Positions 38,583 to 46,981 of a DNA stretch of 64,000 bases are shown in pieces. Source of the DNA: an uncultured Prevotella sp. (GTDB lineage Bacteria > Bacteroidota > Bacteroidia > Bacteroidales > Bacteroidaceae); NCBI GenBank assembly GCA_946402275.1, contig CAMIVY010000003.1, positions 1 to 64,000 on the forward strand. The letters are read 5' to 3'. Made by a program: the position numbers and the translations under genes. Under the pieces are notes generated by a model, which did no database searches, had not been told where the DNA came from, and was given only the letters and a program-made list of their open reading frames with translations. Numbering within the stretch: the stretch's first letter is position 1; every line of letters begins with the position of its first letter.

Positions 38583-38639
38583 TCTAATTATGTTAATTGG
38601 CTTGCATGGGCTCCCTCTTTTTTTATCTGTTCAGTGGGA

Positions 38640-39650
38640 CTAACCTAAAATGTACTTCTCGGCATTCAGGTGGAAGAGCTTTTCTTTTTCCTCTTCCGTC
38701 AGATCGAGCGTCTTCACGAATTTCATCATGTCAGCCAGGCACACGTAGGGATAATCGGAAGCGAAAATGATACTGTCGATGCCGAAAGCCTGCTTGGTAC
38801 ACTCAAAGCTGATTTTAGACATAACGCCGCTGGTCGTCACCACCACATTCTTGTTCTTGAAGTAGTAAGCAACCGTGTGCTTCATCTTCACCTCGTCGTC
38901 CCTGATCCATGCAAAGCGGTTATCTACCCTGTCGATGATGAACGGGAAGAATTCGCCCAAATGGCCGAGAATCATTCTCAGCTTGGGGAACTTGTCGAAG
39001 GTGCCGTTGAGAATCAGTCGCAACGACGTCTTCATGGTATCCAGTCCGAATCCAAGACCAGGCGAAGAATACACATAGCCCATATCCTTCATATCCTTGT
39101 CGTCGGAAGCCTGCGGATGAACATAGACGGCACAGCCCAGCTCTTCTGCTTTGGCCAGCAAGGGAAGGTATTTCTCATCATACAGGTGCTCGTGCATATA
39201 ATTGGAATGCGTGTGCCAGTATTTGAATCCCAGTTCTTTCACGCAACGCTCCAGCTCTTTGATGGCCTCATCAACGTATGGCGTCGGCAAAATGGCAGTA
39301 CCTATGAAGCGACCAGGGAATCTCTTGATGAGCTCCGCTACGGCGTCGTTAGACTTCTTGGCGAAATACACGCTCTCCTTTTCAGGCAGTTCCTCCACAG
39401 CGGGCGAGCTGGACATCACACCGACATCAATGCCGTTGCGGTCCATCTCAGCCACGCGCTCCTCGCCGAAATTCATCATTTCGTCAATGAAAGGATAGGT
39501 GTTCGTCACCCCACCGAAATGGGCATAGACATGATCCCTCACTTCCAGGACTTTTGTTTCCGGATAATACCTCATGGCCTCATCTCTCGTAGCGAGATAG
39601 TCCATCAACTCAGGTAGATAATAATGAAATTCGCAATCAATGATTTTCAT
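38640..39650 (-). CDS. Decarboxylase-type amidohydrolase, copy 2
   Basis: A 336-aa amidohydrolase_2 (ACMSD/gamma-resorcylate-decarboxylase-like) protein. Metal-site residues by alignment with the neighbouring copy are Glu7 and His9 (DCEFH), His178 (YVHPQ), His230 (LGHLGE) and Asp299 (FASDYPY). The E-x-H start is that of non-oxidative aromatic-acid decarboxylases rather than the H-x-H of hydrolases. About nine in ten residues match copy 1. Substrate unknown. It lies 9 bases after copy 1. Confidence 0.82.
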   Translation of the reverse strand: MKIIDCEFHYYLPELMDYLATRDEAMRYYPETKVLEVRDHVYAHFGGVTNTYPFIDEMMNFGEERVAEMDRNGIDVGVMSSSPAVEELPEKESVYFAKKSNDAVAELIKRFPGRFIGTAILPTPYVDEAIKELERCVKELGFKYWHTHSNYMHEHLYDEKYLPLLAKAEELGCAVYVHPQASDDKDMKDMGYVYSSPGLGFGLDTMKTSLRLILNGTFDKFPKLRMILGHLGEFFPFIIDRVDNRFAWIRDDEVKMKHTVAYYFKNKNVVVTTSGVMSKISFECTKQAFGIDSIIFASDYPYVCLADMMKFVKTLDLTEEEKEKLFHLNAEKYILG

Positions 39651-39659
39651 ATCGTTTTA

Positions 39660-40679
39660 TCACCTCGACTCCCCCAAAATGTATTTCTCCGCATTCAGGT
39701 GGAAGAACTTTTCTTTTTCCTCTTCCGTCAGATCCAGCGTTTTCACGAATTTCATCATGTTAGCCAGACACTCGTATGGATAATCCGATGCGAAGATGAT
39801 GCTGTCTATGCCGAAGGCCTGCTTGGTACACTCAAAGGTGATTTTAGACATAATGCCGCTGGTCGTCATCACTACGTTCTTGTTCTGGAAGTAGTAGGCC
39901 ACCGTGTGCTTCATTTTCACCTCGTCGTCCTTGATCCATGCAAAACGGTTATCTACTCTGTCGATGATGAATGGGAAGTATTCGCCACAGTGTCCGAGAA
40001 TCATTCTCAGCTTGGGGAACTTGTCGAAGGTGCCGTTCAGAATCAGTCGCAATGACGTCTTCATGGCATCCAGTCCGAATCCGAGACCTGGCGAAGAATA
40101 TACATAACCCATATCCTTCATGTCCTTGTCGTCAGAAGCCTGCGGATGAACATAGACGGCACAGCCCAACTCTTCTGCTTTGGCCAGCAGAGGAAGATAT
40201 TTCTCCTCATACAGGTGCTCGTGCATGTAATTGGAATGTGTGTGCCAGTATTTGAATCCCAGTTCTTTGACGCAACGCTCCAGTTCCTTGATGGCCTCAT
40301 CAACGTATGGCGTCGGCAAAACGGCAGCACCATAGAAACGACCGGGGAATTTCTTGATGAGTTCAGCCACGGCATCGTTAGATTTCTTGGCGAAATACAC
40401 ACTCTCCTTTTCAGGCAGCTCCTCCAACGCAGGCGAAGAAGACATCACAGCGACGTCAACGCCGCAACGGTCCATTTCCGCCACGCGTTCCGCTCCGAAA
40501 TTCATCAACTCGTCAATGACAGGATAGGTGTTCGTCACGCCGCTGAAATGGGCGTAGATTTGATCTCTCACTTCCAGAACTTTTGTCTCTGGATAATACC
40601 TCGGTGCCTTATCTCTTGTAGCGAGATAGTCCATCAACTCAGGTAAATAATAATGAAATTCACAATCAATAATTTTCAT
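39660..40679 (-). CDS. Decarboxylase-type amidohydrolase, copy 1
   Basis: A 339-aa tandem paralogue of the next gene. The predicted metal ligands are Glu7, His9, His178, His230 and Asp299, with spacings (52 between the two central His; 69 to the Asp) very near those of gamma-resorcylate decarboxylase. Cytoplasmic, no signal peptide. Differences from copy 2 are scattered rather than clustered (for example MRYYPE versus PRYYPE, and LGHCGE versus LGHLGE). It begins 31 bases after the 707-aa lipoprotein gene, so the four genes look like one transcript. Confidence 0.82.
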   Translation of the reverse strand: MKIIDCEFHYYLPELMDYLATRDKAPRYYPETKVLEVRDQIYAHFSGVTNTYPVIDELMNFGAERVAEMDRCGVDVAVMSSSPALEELPEKESVYFAKKSNDAVAELIKKFPGRFYGAAVLPTPYVDEAIKELERCVKELGFKYWHTHSNYMHEHLYEEKYLPLLAKAEELGCAVYVHPQASDDKDMKDMGYVYSSPGLGFGLDAMKTSLRLILNGTFDKFPKLRMILGHCGEYFPFIIDRVDNRFAWIKDDEVKMKHTVAYYFQNKNVVMTTSGIMSKITFECTKQAFGIDSIIFASDYPYECLANMMKFVKTLDLTEEEKEKFFHLNAEKYILGESR

Positions 40680-40710
40680 ATTGGAAAATAAATTTAAGTT
40701 AATAAAATAA

Positions 40711-42834
40711 TTATTTGGCTGTAACGGTCATCGTGTAGGGCTCTGCGTGATTGCCATCGGTGCAGTACCACTTGATAGTGAACTGCGATACGCCTCTGTC
40801 CAAGGCATAGCCCTTCAGCGTCTGCAGGGCGTTGGGGTCGTTGAGCATTTTCTTCGACTTATCCACCAGGTTCTGGATGGTGTTCTCGCTCTGAGGCGTC
40901 TGGTCGGCAAGCACGATGGAGGGCTGGTAGAGGTCAGGGAACTGCGTCTTCAGGGCGTCAGTCAGCTCGTCTTTCACGCCTTTGTAGCCATCCTGTCCCA
41001 GTTCAGGGAAGTCCACATCCATATACCATGTTTGCTGAGAGCGGTTAGGGATGGGGAGTGCATATTTCACATTTACCTTATCGTCAGGAATAGCGTTTGA
41101 AAGTATTATATCCTTATATTCCTTACCATTACCATCGCTTAATACGTATTTATAGAATGTACGATGGTAATGTATGTCAGCCATCTTAACCTGATGCATA
41201 ATCTCAAGTGTGTCTTGCCCAGAAGGATTGGATACCGACCAGCATACCTGATTGCTGACGTCAACGTCGTTGATGAGTGATTCGTCAATCACCGGATGCT
41301 CGTCCACGTCGCCCTCTGCCATATTTCTTCCCTCTCTGTATTCCCAAGAAACCTTTGTGCCTTCGGTGTTCTTCTTGCACGTCAGTTCTTGTACCGTCGT
41401 TGTCGTTGCGAGTGAATAGAAGGTTCCGTTTACCCAGCCGCGGTTGACATTGCCAGTAACGCCACCGCCTTTAGCCGCGCCAGTAATCGTGCCTCCGATG
41501 GTTGTCATTTGTCCATTGAATTTACCTACGGTCACAGTTGTGCTGATTTCACTTCGGTCCGTAGATGGCACGGCACCTTCCACTTGCACCGAGCCTTCAC
41601 CCTTCAGGTCGAATGAGAAGTTGGCGGTATCATACCAAGAACCATATAACATCTGTTTTACCTCACCTGCTCCACCATCAACCTTATATTCGTATTTATA
41701 CCATTCGTTTTCCCCATAAGGGCCGTGATAAAGTGTCTTGTTGGGGTCAAGGCGATCATCGCCATCCTTCTTGCCGCCTACAGAAGCCGTGGAGCTATGC
41801 TGAACAAGGTAGTAGTCTTTGTTTGAATCCATGTTGTGGGCAGCCCAAATACGGATGATCTCATGATAGGCATTAGGTTTTGTAACGTTAGCAATACCAC
41901 CATTATCCGTAGGCTTCATGTCGAGAGCTATGAGGGAACCGTCATAGGTATATTCATCATCGGCCGACATAACTTCGTTGATATAATCATTGCCTTCGGC
42001 GCGGTTGCCAGCACGGCGCACCTGCTGAGCCTCGCCGCGCCTGTTAAGCCACTGCGCTGCTCCGTCTGCCATCAGTCCGCTGACGTAATTGTCGTAATCG
42101 GGATTGTGCACAACGGTGTTTTTCGTCACTGTGCCGTCTTCCTGTCTCGTTTCAGTGGTAAATGTCTTACCCTGATAGGATTCGTGATGATAGTAGCCGT
42201 TGCGAGAGAATATCACCATCTCGGCAACAGGCTGCTGTTCGTCGCTAGCAGCACGGTGGCCAGACTTAGCTTGGATGTTGGCAATGCGAGCCTTGAAGCG
42301 CTCTGCCTCGGCATTGACAGCATTGGCAGACTGACTGTTGGACGGGTTATAGTTAATGATGATGCCGCTACCGTCGTCCTCGGTCAGAATGGCGTGAGTA
42401 GCCTGCGCCAGCTTTGCCGACAGCTGCTCCATCACGCTCACCAAATGCGCATTGTGGGGCTTCTCCACGGCTATATATCCGCCGCGCAGGTATATCTTTG
42501 CCACCTCAAACCACTCAGTAATTGGTCTGTTCAGGATGTCCTCACCCTTAATCAGAACCATCTTCGTGTCAGCATCAAGGCTGCTCGTAGTCTTGGGCAA
42601 ACGACGCACTAAGGCTGCACCCATAGAGTTGTCGTCGAACGAGCTTAGCACGGCTGTCGGCATGTCGGCAGTCACCTTGACATTCAACTCATCCACCTTC
42701 ACGTCGGTAGGATTAGTACCGCCGCCGTTATCATTGCTGGCTATGTCTTCTTTAGCACAGCCTGTTATCATCATCGCAATACCTATCAGGATTGCGGAAA
42801 GAAAATAACTACGGTTTTTTGTCTTCATATTCAT
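40711..42834 (-). CDS. Lipoprotein of unknown function (707 aa), paralogue A
   Basis: A 707-aa lipoprotein with lipobox MITGC followed by AKED. Lys-Glu-Asp just after the cysteine resembles the surface lipoprotein export signal of Bacteroidota, so it is probably displayed on the cell surface. The body is beta-rich with a conserved helical segment (GAALVRRL ... GEDILNRPITEWFEVAKIY) and a C-terminal domain (LYQPSIVLADQTPQSENTI; SQFTIKWYCTDG). No known domain is recognised. It is a full-length homologue of the 680-aa lipoprotein at 56.9-59.0 kb. First gene of the lipoprotein/amidohydrolase array. Confidence 0.82.
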   Translation of the reverse strand: MNMKTKNRSYFLSAILIGIAMMITGCAKEDIASNDNGGGTNPTDVKVDELNVKVTADMPTAVLSSFDDNSMGAALVRRLPKTTSSLDADTKMVLIKGEDILNRPITEWFEVAKIYLRGGYIAVEKPHNAHLVSVMEQLSAKLAQATHAILTEDDGSGIIINYNPSNSQSANAVNAEAERFKARIANIQAKSGHRAASDEQQPVAEMVIFSRNGYYHHESYQGKTFTTETRQEDGTVTKNTVVHNPDYDNYVSGLMADGAAQWLNRRGEAQQVRRAGNRAEGNDYINEVMSADDEYTYDGSLIALDMKPTDNGGIANVTKPNAYHEIIRIWAAHNMDSNKDYYLVQHSSTASVGGKKDGDDRLDPNKTLYHGPYGENEWYKYEYKVDGGAGEVKQMLYGSWYDTANFSFDLKGEGSVQVEGAVPSTDRSEISTTVTVGKFNGQMTTIGGTITGAAKGGGVTGNVNRGWVNGTFYSLATTTTVQELTCKKNTEGTKVSWEYREGRNMAEGDVDEHPVIDESLINDVDVSNQVCWSVSNPSGQDTLEIMHQVKMADIHYHRTFYKYVLSDGNGKEYKDIILSNAIPDDKVNVKYALPIPNRSQQTWYMDVDFPELGQDGYKGVKDELTDALKTQFPDLYQPSIVLADQTPQSENTIQNLVDKSKKMLNDPNALQTLKGYALDRGVSQFTIKWYCTDGNHAEPYTMTVTAK
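42698..42765. repeat. 68-bp direct repeat, copy 1
   Basis: Identical to 58848-58915 (same orientation). It lies in the 5' coding part of lipoprotein paralogue A. Identity continues with few mismatches through the promoter region, so the homologous block is longer than the perfect core. Confidence 0.9.
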
Positions 42835-42865
42835 TTCAATTTTAGATTCTTAGCAATAGATTTTG

Positions 42866-42894
42866 CAAATATACAACATTTTTTTGATATACAA
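42866..42894 (-). promoter_or_regulatory. Promoter of the lipoprotein/amidohydrolase array
   Basis: Minus-strand TATATTTG (42873-42866) with a TTG 18 bases upstream (42894-42892), 32 bases before the ATG. The leader AATTTTAGATTCTTAGCAA is shared with the 680-aa paralogue. Confidence 0.5.
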
Positions 42895-42913
42895 GCTAAA
42901 TCACCATTTTTTT

Positions 42914-43360
42914 TCACCGTTTAAAATTACACCGTCTCCGGTTCCCCGAGGGACGGACTGCGAAGTGAATCCAGACCACGTGCGCCTTCTGCTCTATCAG
43001 CAATTCATCGAAATCTTCGTTGTTCAGGTCGCTGATGTCGAGTAGGATAGAGGCGTATCGCAATGCCTGTTCCATCCCGATGCAGCGGATATCTACGGCA
43101 CAGCCCGTCAGGTGGTTGCTCGTAGCGACGCCTCCCACCGCCTTGTTCACTTCTGGCGAACGGAACCCCGAGTTGATGATAATCGGGTCATCACCCTCCC
43201 CATACAGGTTGTTCCATCGCCTTCTCAATTGTTCTAACCATTGGCAAAGCCTTTTTAAATTCTCTACTTGTGCCTCATTCGGCACGTTCTCAATTCCCGT
43301 TCTCGTTTTGCAAAGCTCAGCGAGCGTCATATGCTCGCTGAGTTTAGTTTCCTTATTCAT
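42914..43360 (-). CDS. M15A-type D-Ala-D-Ala metallopeptidase
   Basis: A 148-aa protein of the peptidase M15A (M15_3) family. The zinc-site pattern is present: SGFRSPEVN, then SNHLTGCAVDI (His and Asp ligands), then VWIHF (His). Such proteins cut peptidoglycan cross-bridges and are common as endolysin-like genes in phage and Bacteroidales VirE/HU cassettes. No signal peptide is seen. Its ATG overlaps the stop of the 121-aa gene (ATGA). Confidence 0.85.
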   Translation of the reverse strand: MNKETKLSEHMTLAELCKTRTGIENVPNEAQVENLKRLCQWLEQLRRRWNNLYGEGDDPIIINSGFRSPEVNKAVGGVATSNHLTGCAVDIRCIGMEQALRYASILLDISDLNNEDFDELLIEQKAHVVWIHFAVRPSGNRRRCNFKR

Positions 43361-43722
43361 TTCTTCTTTTTGTTTACGTTAATTGGTGTACTATTAGGAA
43401 ATGCGATGCTGTAGGCTGCGTCGAGGGCCTTCAGATTGATTTTCCAAAAACTGATGCCGGCACGTACGGCTACGATAGCACGCAAAAGTTCACGGTGCTT
43501 GCGAGGATAGAGACTAGGCAGAGGCAACTCGTTCCAACCTTCCTGCTCGCACAGGTGGCATACCTCCCAGATAAAGTTGTCATTAGCTTCGGCTGGGAAC
43601 CACGACTTCAACACATTGCGGATACAGAACCGCTTATACTGACCTCCGAGGAGGCACCTCGTGCGCTCCAGCTTACGCCAGAGCTGCACAAAACATGCCT
43701 TGTTATTCTGAACTTCAATCAT
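43357..43722 (-). CDS. Unknown 121-aa cassette protein
   Basis: A 121-aa basic protein with three cysteines/histidines in CHLCEQEGW that could suggest a small metal-binding or folded helical protein. No known family is recognised. It is overlapped at both ends by ATGA couplings (with the VirE-type gene upstream and the M15 gene downstream), which argues for a fixed stoichiometric unit with them. Confidence 0.72.
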   Translation of the reverse strand: MIEVQNNKACFVQLWRKLERTRCLLGGQYKRFCIRNVLKSWFPAEANDNFIWEVCHLCEQEGWNELPLPSLYPRKHRELLRAIVAVRAGISFWKINLKALDAAYSIAFPNSTPINVNKKKK

Positions 43723-46067
43723 ACCTTACCTCCAAACTTATGCTTGTACTCCTCAGTCTTGCAGTACCTGCCGCTCACCTCGTCAAAGACAATATATCCG
43801 CGACTCTGCCAACTGCGCAACGTGCCGTCACCGCTACCACTCTTGCCCTGCTGCTGGCGCATCTGGTAGTATTGTGGCTTTGTGAACTCATCGGGCAGCA
43901 ACTCCAGCAGGTTCTGCGGCCCTGACTGACGCTGAATCTCCACCTCCTCACGCAGCTCTTTCTCCAGCTGCTGACCGAAGTACAGCATCTTACACCACAG
44001 GTTATACTGCTCGCTCCAGCGCACGAAGTCGGCAATCTCTTTCGACCATTTGTAGCCGTGCGCCACGTAGAGCACCATGCCCTTCAGCCATGCTATCACG
44101 TTGGCACGATAGCTGAAAACCTTGTAGGCCTCGCTCTCATAGAGCTTCGCGGCATCCTTGTTCTCCTGCTTGATGTCCAGTGCCAGCTTCCTGGACTGAG
44201 CACACTCTATCAGTCCGTTGGCAGCTTCCAGACGGTCGATGTAGGGCTTCAGCTCTGCGGCAAACGTGTGGTCGTAGATGCCCAGAATGGGTGCCGTATC
44301 GTCGTCGTCATCGCTGTGTATAATGGTCGAGATGTCCAGTCGGCTCACCGTTCCGTCGTTCACCATTTTGAAGAAGAACTTACGGGCGTTGGGCGGCGTG
44401 GTCGAAGCATTGAAGTTCCAGCGCAAGGGTGCGATACCTGATACGCTGTCGGCTCCTACACGCTCCTGACCGGCATCCGAGTTGTCGAAGGCCTTGCGAA
44501 TCAGCAAGCCTACCTCATCGACAGTACCCTTCGACGTCACCTTCTTCAAGCCCTCAATCTCGTCCACGATGGTATAGATGAATCGCTGACCGTTGTTGTT
44601 GGCATCTACAATGCGCTGGTTAAAGACGGCATCTGTCAGGTTGTCTATCAACATCTGGATGCAGATGTCCGTGGGGCGCGGGTCTTTCTTCTGCTTGGCA
44701 CCCGGGTTCTTCTGCTTCCACTCCGCCTCACGCTGGCGGTTGGGCTGGTCGCGCTGCTTGATGTCGTCCATGATGTACTCGATAGGCTTCTTGATGGTAC
44801 CCTTACCGATACTCTGACGACCTATCAAGACGTTCATAAACGTCGCCTCGTGGTCCACGTTATCCCAGTAGCGGAACTTCACACCGTGCAGGTGGGCTCC
44901 CAGTGCCGGGAACACCGCATTGGCCACGGCGGGCTTGTAGAACCAGGGGACGTTCTTCGTCAACAGCCTAATCAGCGGCGGCAACTTCTTGGGCATCGGT
45001 GGAGGCGTTGTCAGCGTACCGCCACAAGCCTTCACCGCCTGCTGCGACTTCAGCGCCTGCAACACCTGCTTCAACCTGTACGGCATACCCTTGCGAGGCT
45101 CCTTCAGCGCATTCTCCAGCGTCTTGCGCCACTCGGCCAAATCCTCCTGAGAACACGTACCGTCAGGCTTAGCCCAATAGTTGGGGACGACCTGCAACAG
45201 TTGCTCTAAAGAATAACCGCAAATAGAACGTATAGTGGCTGCTAATTCAAATGTCAGCACATTACGGTCACCATCCACAGGAATCTTCCCGTCATTGAAC
45301 AGCTCCCAATACTTCGCGATGATGTCCTTGAACAGCACCCCGTTGTATCTTGCCTCTGGGTCAAATGATGGCTGAGGGACAGCCTCTTGAGAACTGCAAC
45401 ACTGCAACGCTGCAACATCAGCATTATCTTCCCAAGGGCGATAGTGCTTGTTCGACTTCTTAGCCCCAGCAGAGACTTCCTCCAAGCCTTGTGCTTCACG
45501 CTCCTTCAGTCGCAGATACTCAGCAGCAGCTTCCTCGTCAGAGAGCGATTCGATAAAGAGTGCTGGGTCTAACAGAGGCGTCGTTTCAGCGTCAATAGGC
45601 CCGTGGAACACCACCCTGTTATTTTCTTTATTATTAGTGTCCATCTCTGTTTTTGTAAGAACCGACATACGAACCTGACACTCCAGAATAGTATGCTCAG
45701 GCATACGACGGGCCACAGCATGAACACCGTAACTGGCCGACTCTGACACCTCTACCAGCCCCAGTTCTTCCTTCATCTGAAGCAGCTGATTGATGATACG
45801 GCGGCATTCTTCACGGTCGCGGCAGTCGATGTCGTAGAAGAAGAACGGACTCACCGTCTTGATGCCTTTCAGCAGACCGCCATCAGGCACCTGACCGTTG
45901 TAGTTCACCTGCACCAGCGCGTGCTTGTACCTATCCTCTCCAGTACTGCGGAAGTCATTCCAGTTCTGAATGTTCTCAGGTGTATTACACGCTGCTATCA
46001 ACTCTTCGGGGGTCTTAATGGGGCGGCAATGTTTCTCGCCGCCCACTTTATATACCAAGTTTACCAT
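43719..46067 (-). CDS. VirE/BT4734-N and DUF3987-type P-loop protein
   Basis: A 782-aa protein. Residues 1-150 look like the BT4734-type VirE N-terminal domain (SPFFFYDIDCRDREEC). A central low-complexity linker includes AALQCCSSQEAV. The C-terminal half resembles the helicase/primase-related DUF3987 family, with Walker A GRQSIGKGTIKK (near 415) and Walker B YTIVDEIEGL (near 493). Function in Bacteroidales is unsettled. ATG at 46067 is preferred over a start at 46193 because the upstream 42 residues overlap the previous gene. Residues AALQCC are encoded by the TGCAAC repeat described at 45391. Confidence 0.83.
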   Translation of the reverse strand: MVNLVYKVGGEKHCRPIKTPEELIAACNTPENIQNWNDFRSTGEDRYKHALVQVNYNGQVPDGGLLKGIKTVSPFFFYDIDCRDREECRRIINQLLQMKEELGLVEVSESASYGVHAVARRMPEHTILECQVRMSVLTKTEMDTNNKENNRVVFHGPIDAETTPLLDPALFIESLSDEEAAAEYLRLKEREAQGLEEVSAGAKKSNKHYRPWEDNADVAALQCCSSQEAVPQPSFDPEARYNGVLFKDIIAKYWELFNDGKIPVDGDRNVLTFELAATIRSICGYSLEQLLQVVPNYWAKPDGTCSQEDLAEWRKTLENALKEPRKGMPYRLKQVLQALKSQQAVKACGGTLTTPPPMPKKLPPLIRLLTKNVPWFYKPAVANAVFPALGAHLHGVKFRYWDNVDHEATFMNVLIGRQSIGKGTIKKPIEYIMDDIKQRDQPNRQREAEWKQKNPGAKQKKDPRPTDICIQMLIDNLTDAVFNQRIVDANNNGQRFIYTIVDEIEGLKKVTSKGTVDEVGLLIRKAFDNSDAGQERVGADSVSGIAPLRWNFNASTTPPNARKFFFKMVNDGTVSRLDISTIIHSDDDDDTAPILGIYDHTFAAELKPYIDRLEAANGLIECAQSRKLALDIKQENKDAAKLYESEAYKVFSYRANVIAWLKGMVLYVAHGYKWSKEIADFVRWSEQYNLWCKMLYFGQQLEKELREEVEIQRQSGPQNLLELLPDEFTKPQYYQMRQQQGKSGSGDGTLRSWQSRGYIVFDEVSGRYCKTEEYKHKFGGKV
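45391..45417. repeat. 27-bp TGCAAC-type repeat inside the VirE-type gene
   Basis: Three spaced TGCAAC units. The 27 bases are the exact reverse complement of 55587-55613, the left arm of the large palindrome upstream of the HU gene. Confidence 0.85.
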
Positions 46068-46072
46068 ATTTC

Positions 46073-46450
46073 TTACTGCTGTTTCAAAATAAGTTCCCTT
46101 AAAACCTTCTGTGCTATCGCACTTGCCTGACGCACCAGTTTCTCGGGCAACTGCTCCAGCTGGTTCTCGTCGAGCGAGAAATAGAAGTACCACCTCTTAT
46201 CCTGTCCTTGCGACAGCGAAGCGTTATCATCGCGGAAGATGGCTTGGTTACGTATGCGCTTGGGCTTTTCGGTCATATACACGTTGCCGTCGCGCTTGCC
46301 TTCCACTTTGAAAGTTCCTGAGAACGCGTCGAGTAATACATCTTCACAACATTGGAAGTCTGCTATACGAAGTCCGTTCTCCAAAATGCCTAAGGTCAAA
46401 AGACCATCAAGCATTGCCTGTCTCTCTGTTGTAATAATAATCTTTTCCAT
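46073..46450 (-). CDS. Unknown 125-aa cassette protein
   Basis: A 125-aa protein of no recognised family, with MEKIIITTERQAMLDGLLTL at the N-terminus and a helical C-terminus (EKLVRQASAIAQKVLRELIL). The ATG at 46450 is preferred to an upstream in-frame start at 46513. It sits between a DUF3127-like gene and the VirE-type gene, 5 bases from the latter. Confidence 0.7.
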   Translation of the reverse strand: MEKIIITTERQAMLDGLLTLGILENGLRIADFQCCEDVLLDAFSGTFKVEGKRDGNVYMTEKPKRIRNQAIFRDDNASLSQGQDKRWYFYFSLDENQLEQLPEKLVRQASAIAQKVLRELILKQQ

Positions 46451-46538
46451 AATCGATCGAATTTGTGAGCTTCGGAATTGCGGGGTTTTAGTTGAGCTCA
46501 TTAGTCCGGACACATTTCCTCGCTCATCCTTCGCCCGA

Positions 46539-46814
46539 TTACTTCTTAATGATTTCAGTTACTACGATGTCTTGATAAACCTGTCCGTTGTACTCGCGGC
46601 TCTGGAATCGCATGGTGGCAAACACGAGGTCACCGGCCTTGAATTCCTTCTCTGCCTGCTCAGCGAGTGCTGTCACCACATAGTGGCTTTCGTACTTACC
46701 GCCAAGCTCTTTGAGTACCAGCTGACGTTTCTTCAGCTCACCGTTCTCACTCTTCTCACTCTTCACCGTGAAAGCGTCGCCGCATTTCACTACTTCTAAA
46801 AGCATCGTCTGCAT
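46539..46814 (-). CDS. DUF3127-like small protein
   Basis: A 91-aa protein with an OB-fold-like strand pattern: LKKRQLVLKELGGKYESHY followed by VTALAEQAEKEFKAGDLVFA and REYNGQVYQDIVVTEI. That resembles DUF3127 proteins, proposed single-strand-binding-like, near replication or VirE genes. The first of two ATGs (46814, 46805) is used. It is the first gene of the leftward cassette to 42914; a 23-base dyad (AACTATATTTC/GAAATAGTT) lies at 46890-46912 upstream. Confidence 0.72.
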   Translation of the reverse strand: MQTMLLEVVKCGDAFTVKSEKSENGELKKRQLVLKELGGKYESHYVVTALAEQAEKEFKAGDLVFATMRFQSREYNGQVYQDIVVTEIIKK

Positions 46815-46925
46815 AGTTGTAAAAAATTAATGTTATAAAAAAATATGTCGATGATGAAAGTGCAACTATCGTGCATTTCTGTGCCATTCAACTATATTTC
46901 AGCGAAATAGTTATCAGCTTGAATG

Positions 46926-46963
46926 AAAAAGGGGATTTCCGTAAGCGAGGCGAAAATCCCCCA
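46926..46963 (-). terminator. Terminator of the 426-aa unknown gene
   Basis: On the minus strand GGGGGATTTTCGCC ... GGAAATCCCC forms an imperfect hairpin followed by TTTTTC. Confidence 0.75.
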
Positions 46964-46981
46964 AACTAAAGTGTGTTCTAT

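Noticed and set aside
37416..38648. A 410-codon rightward open frame
   Set aside because: Antisense to the 892-aa lipoprotein, whose signal peptide, lipobox and promoter family make that strand the real one.
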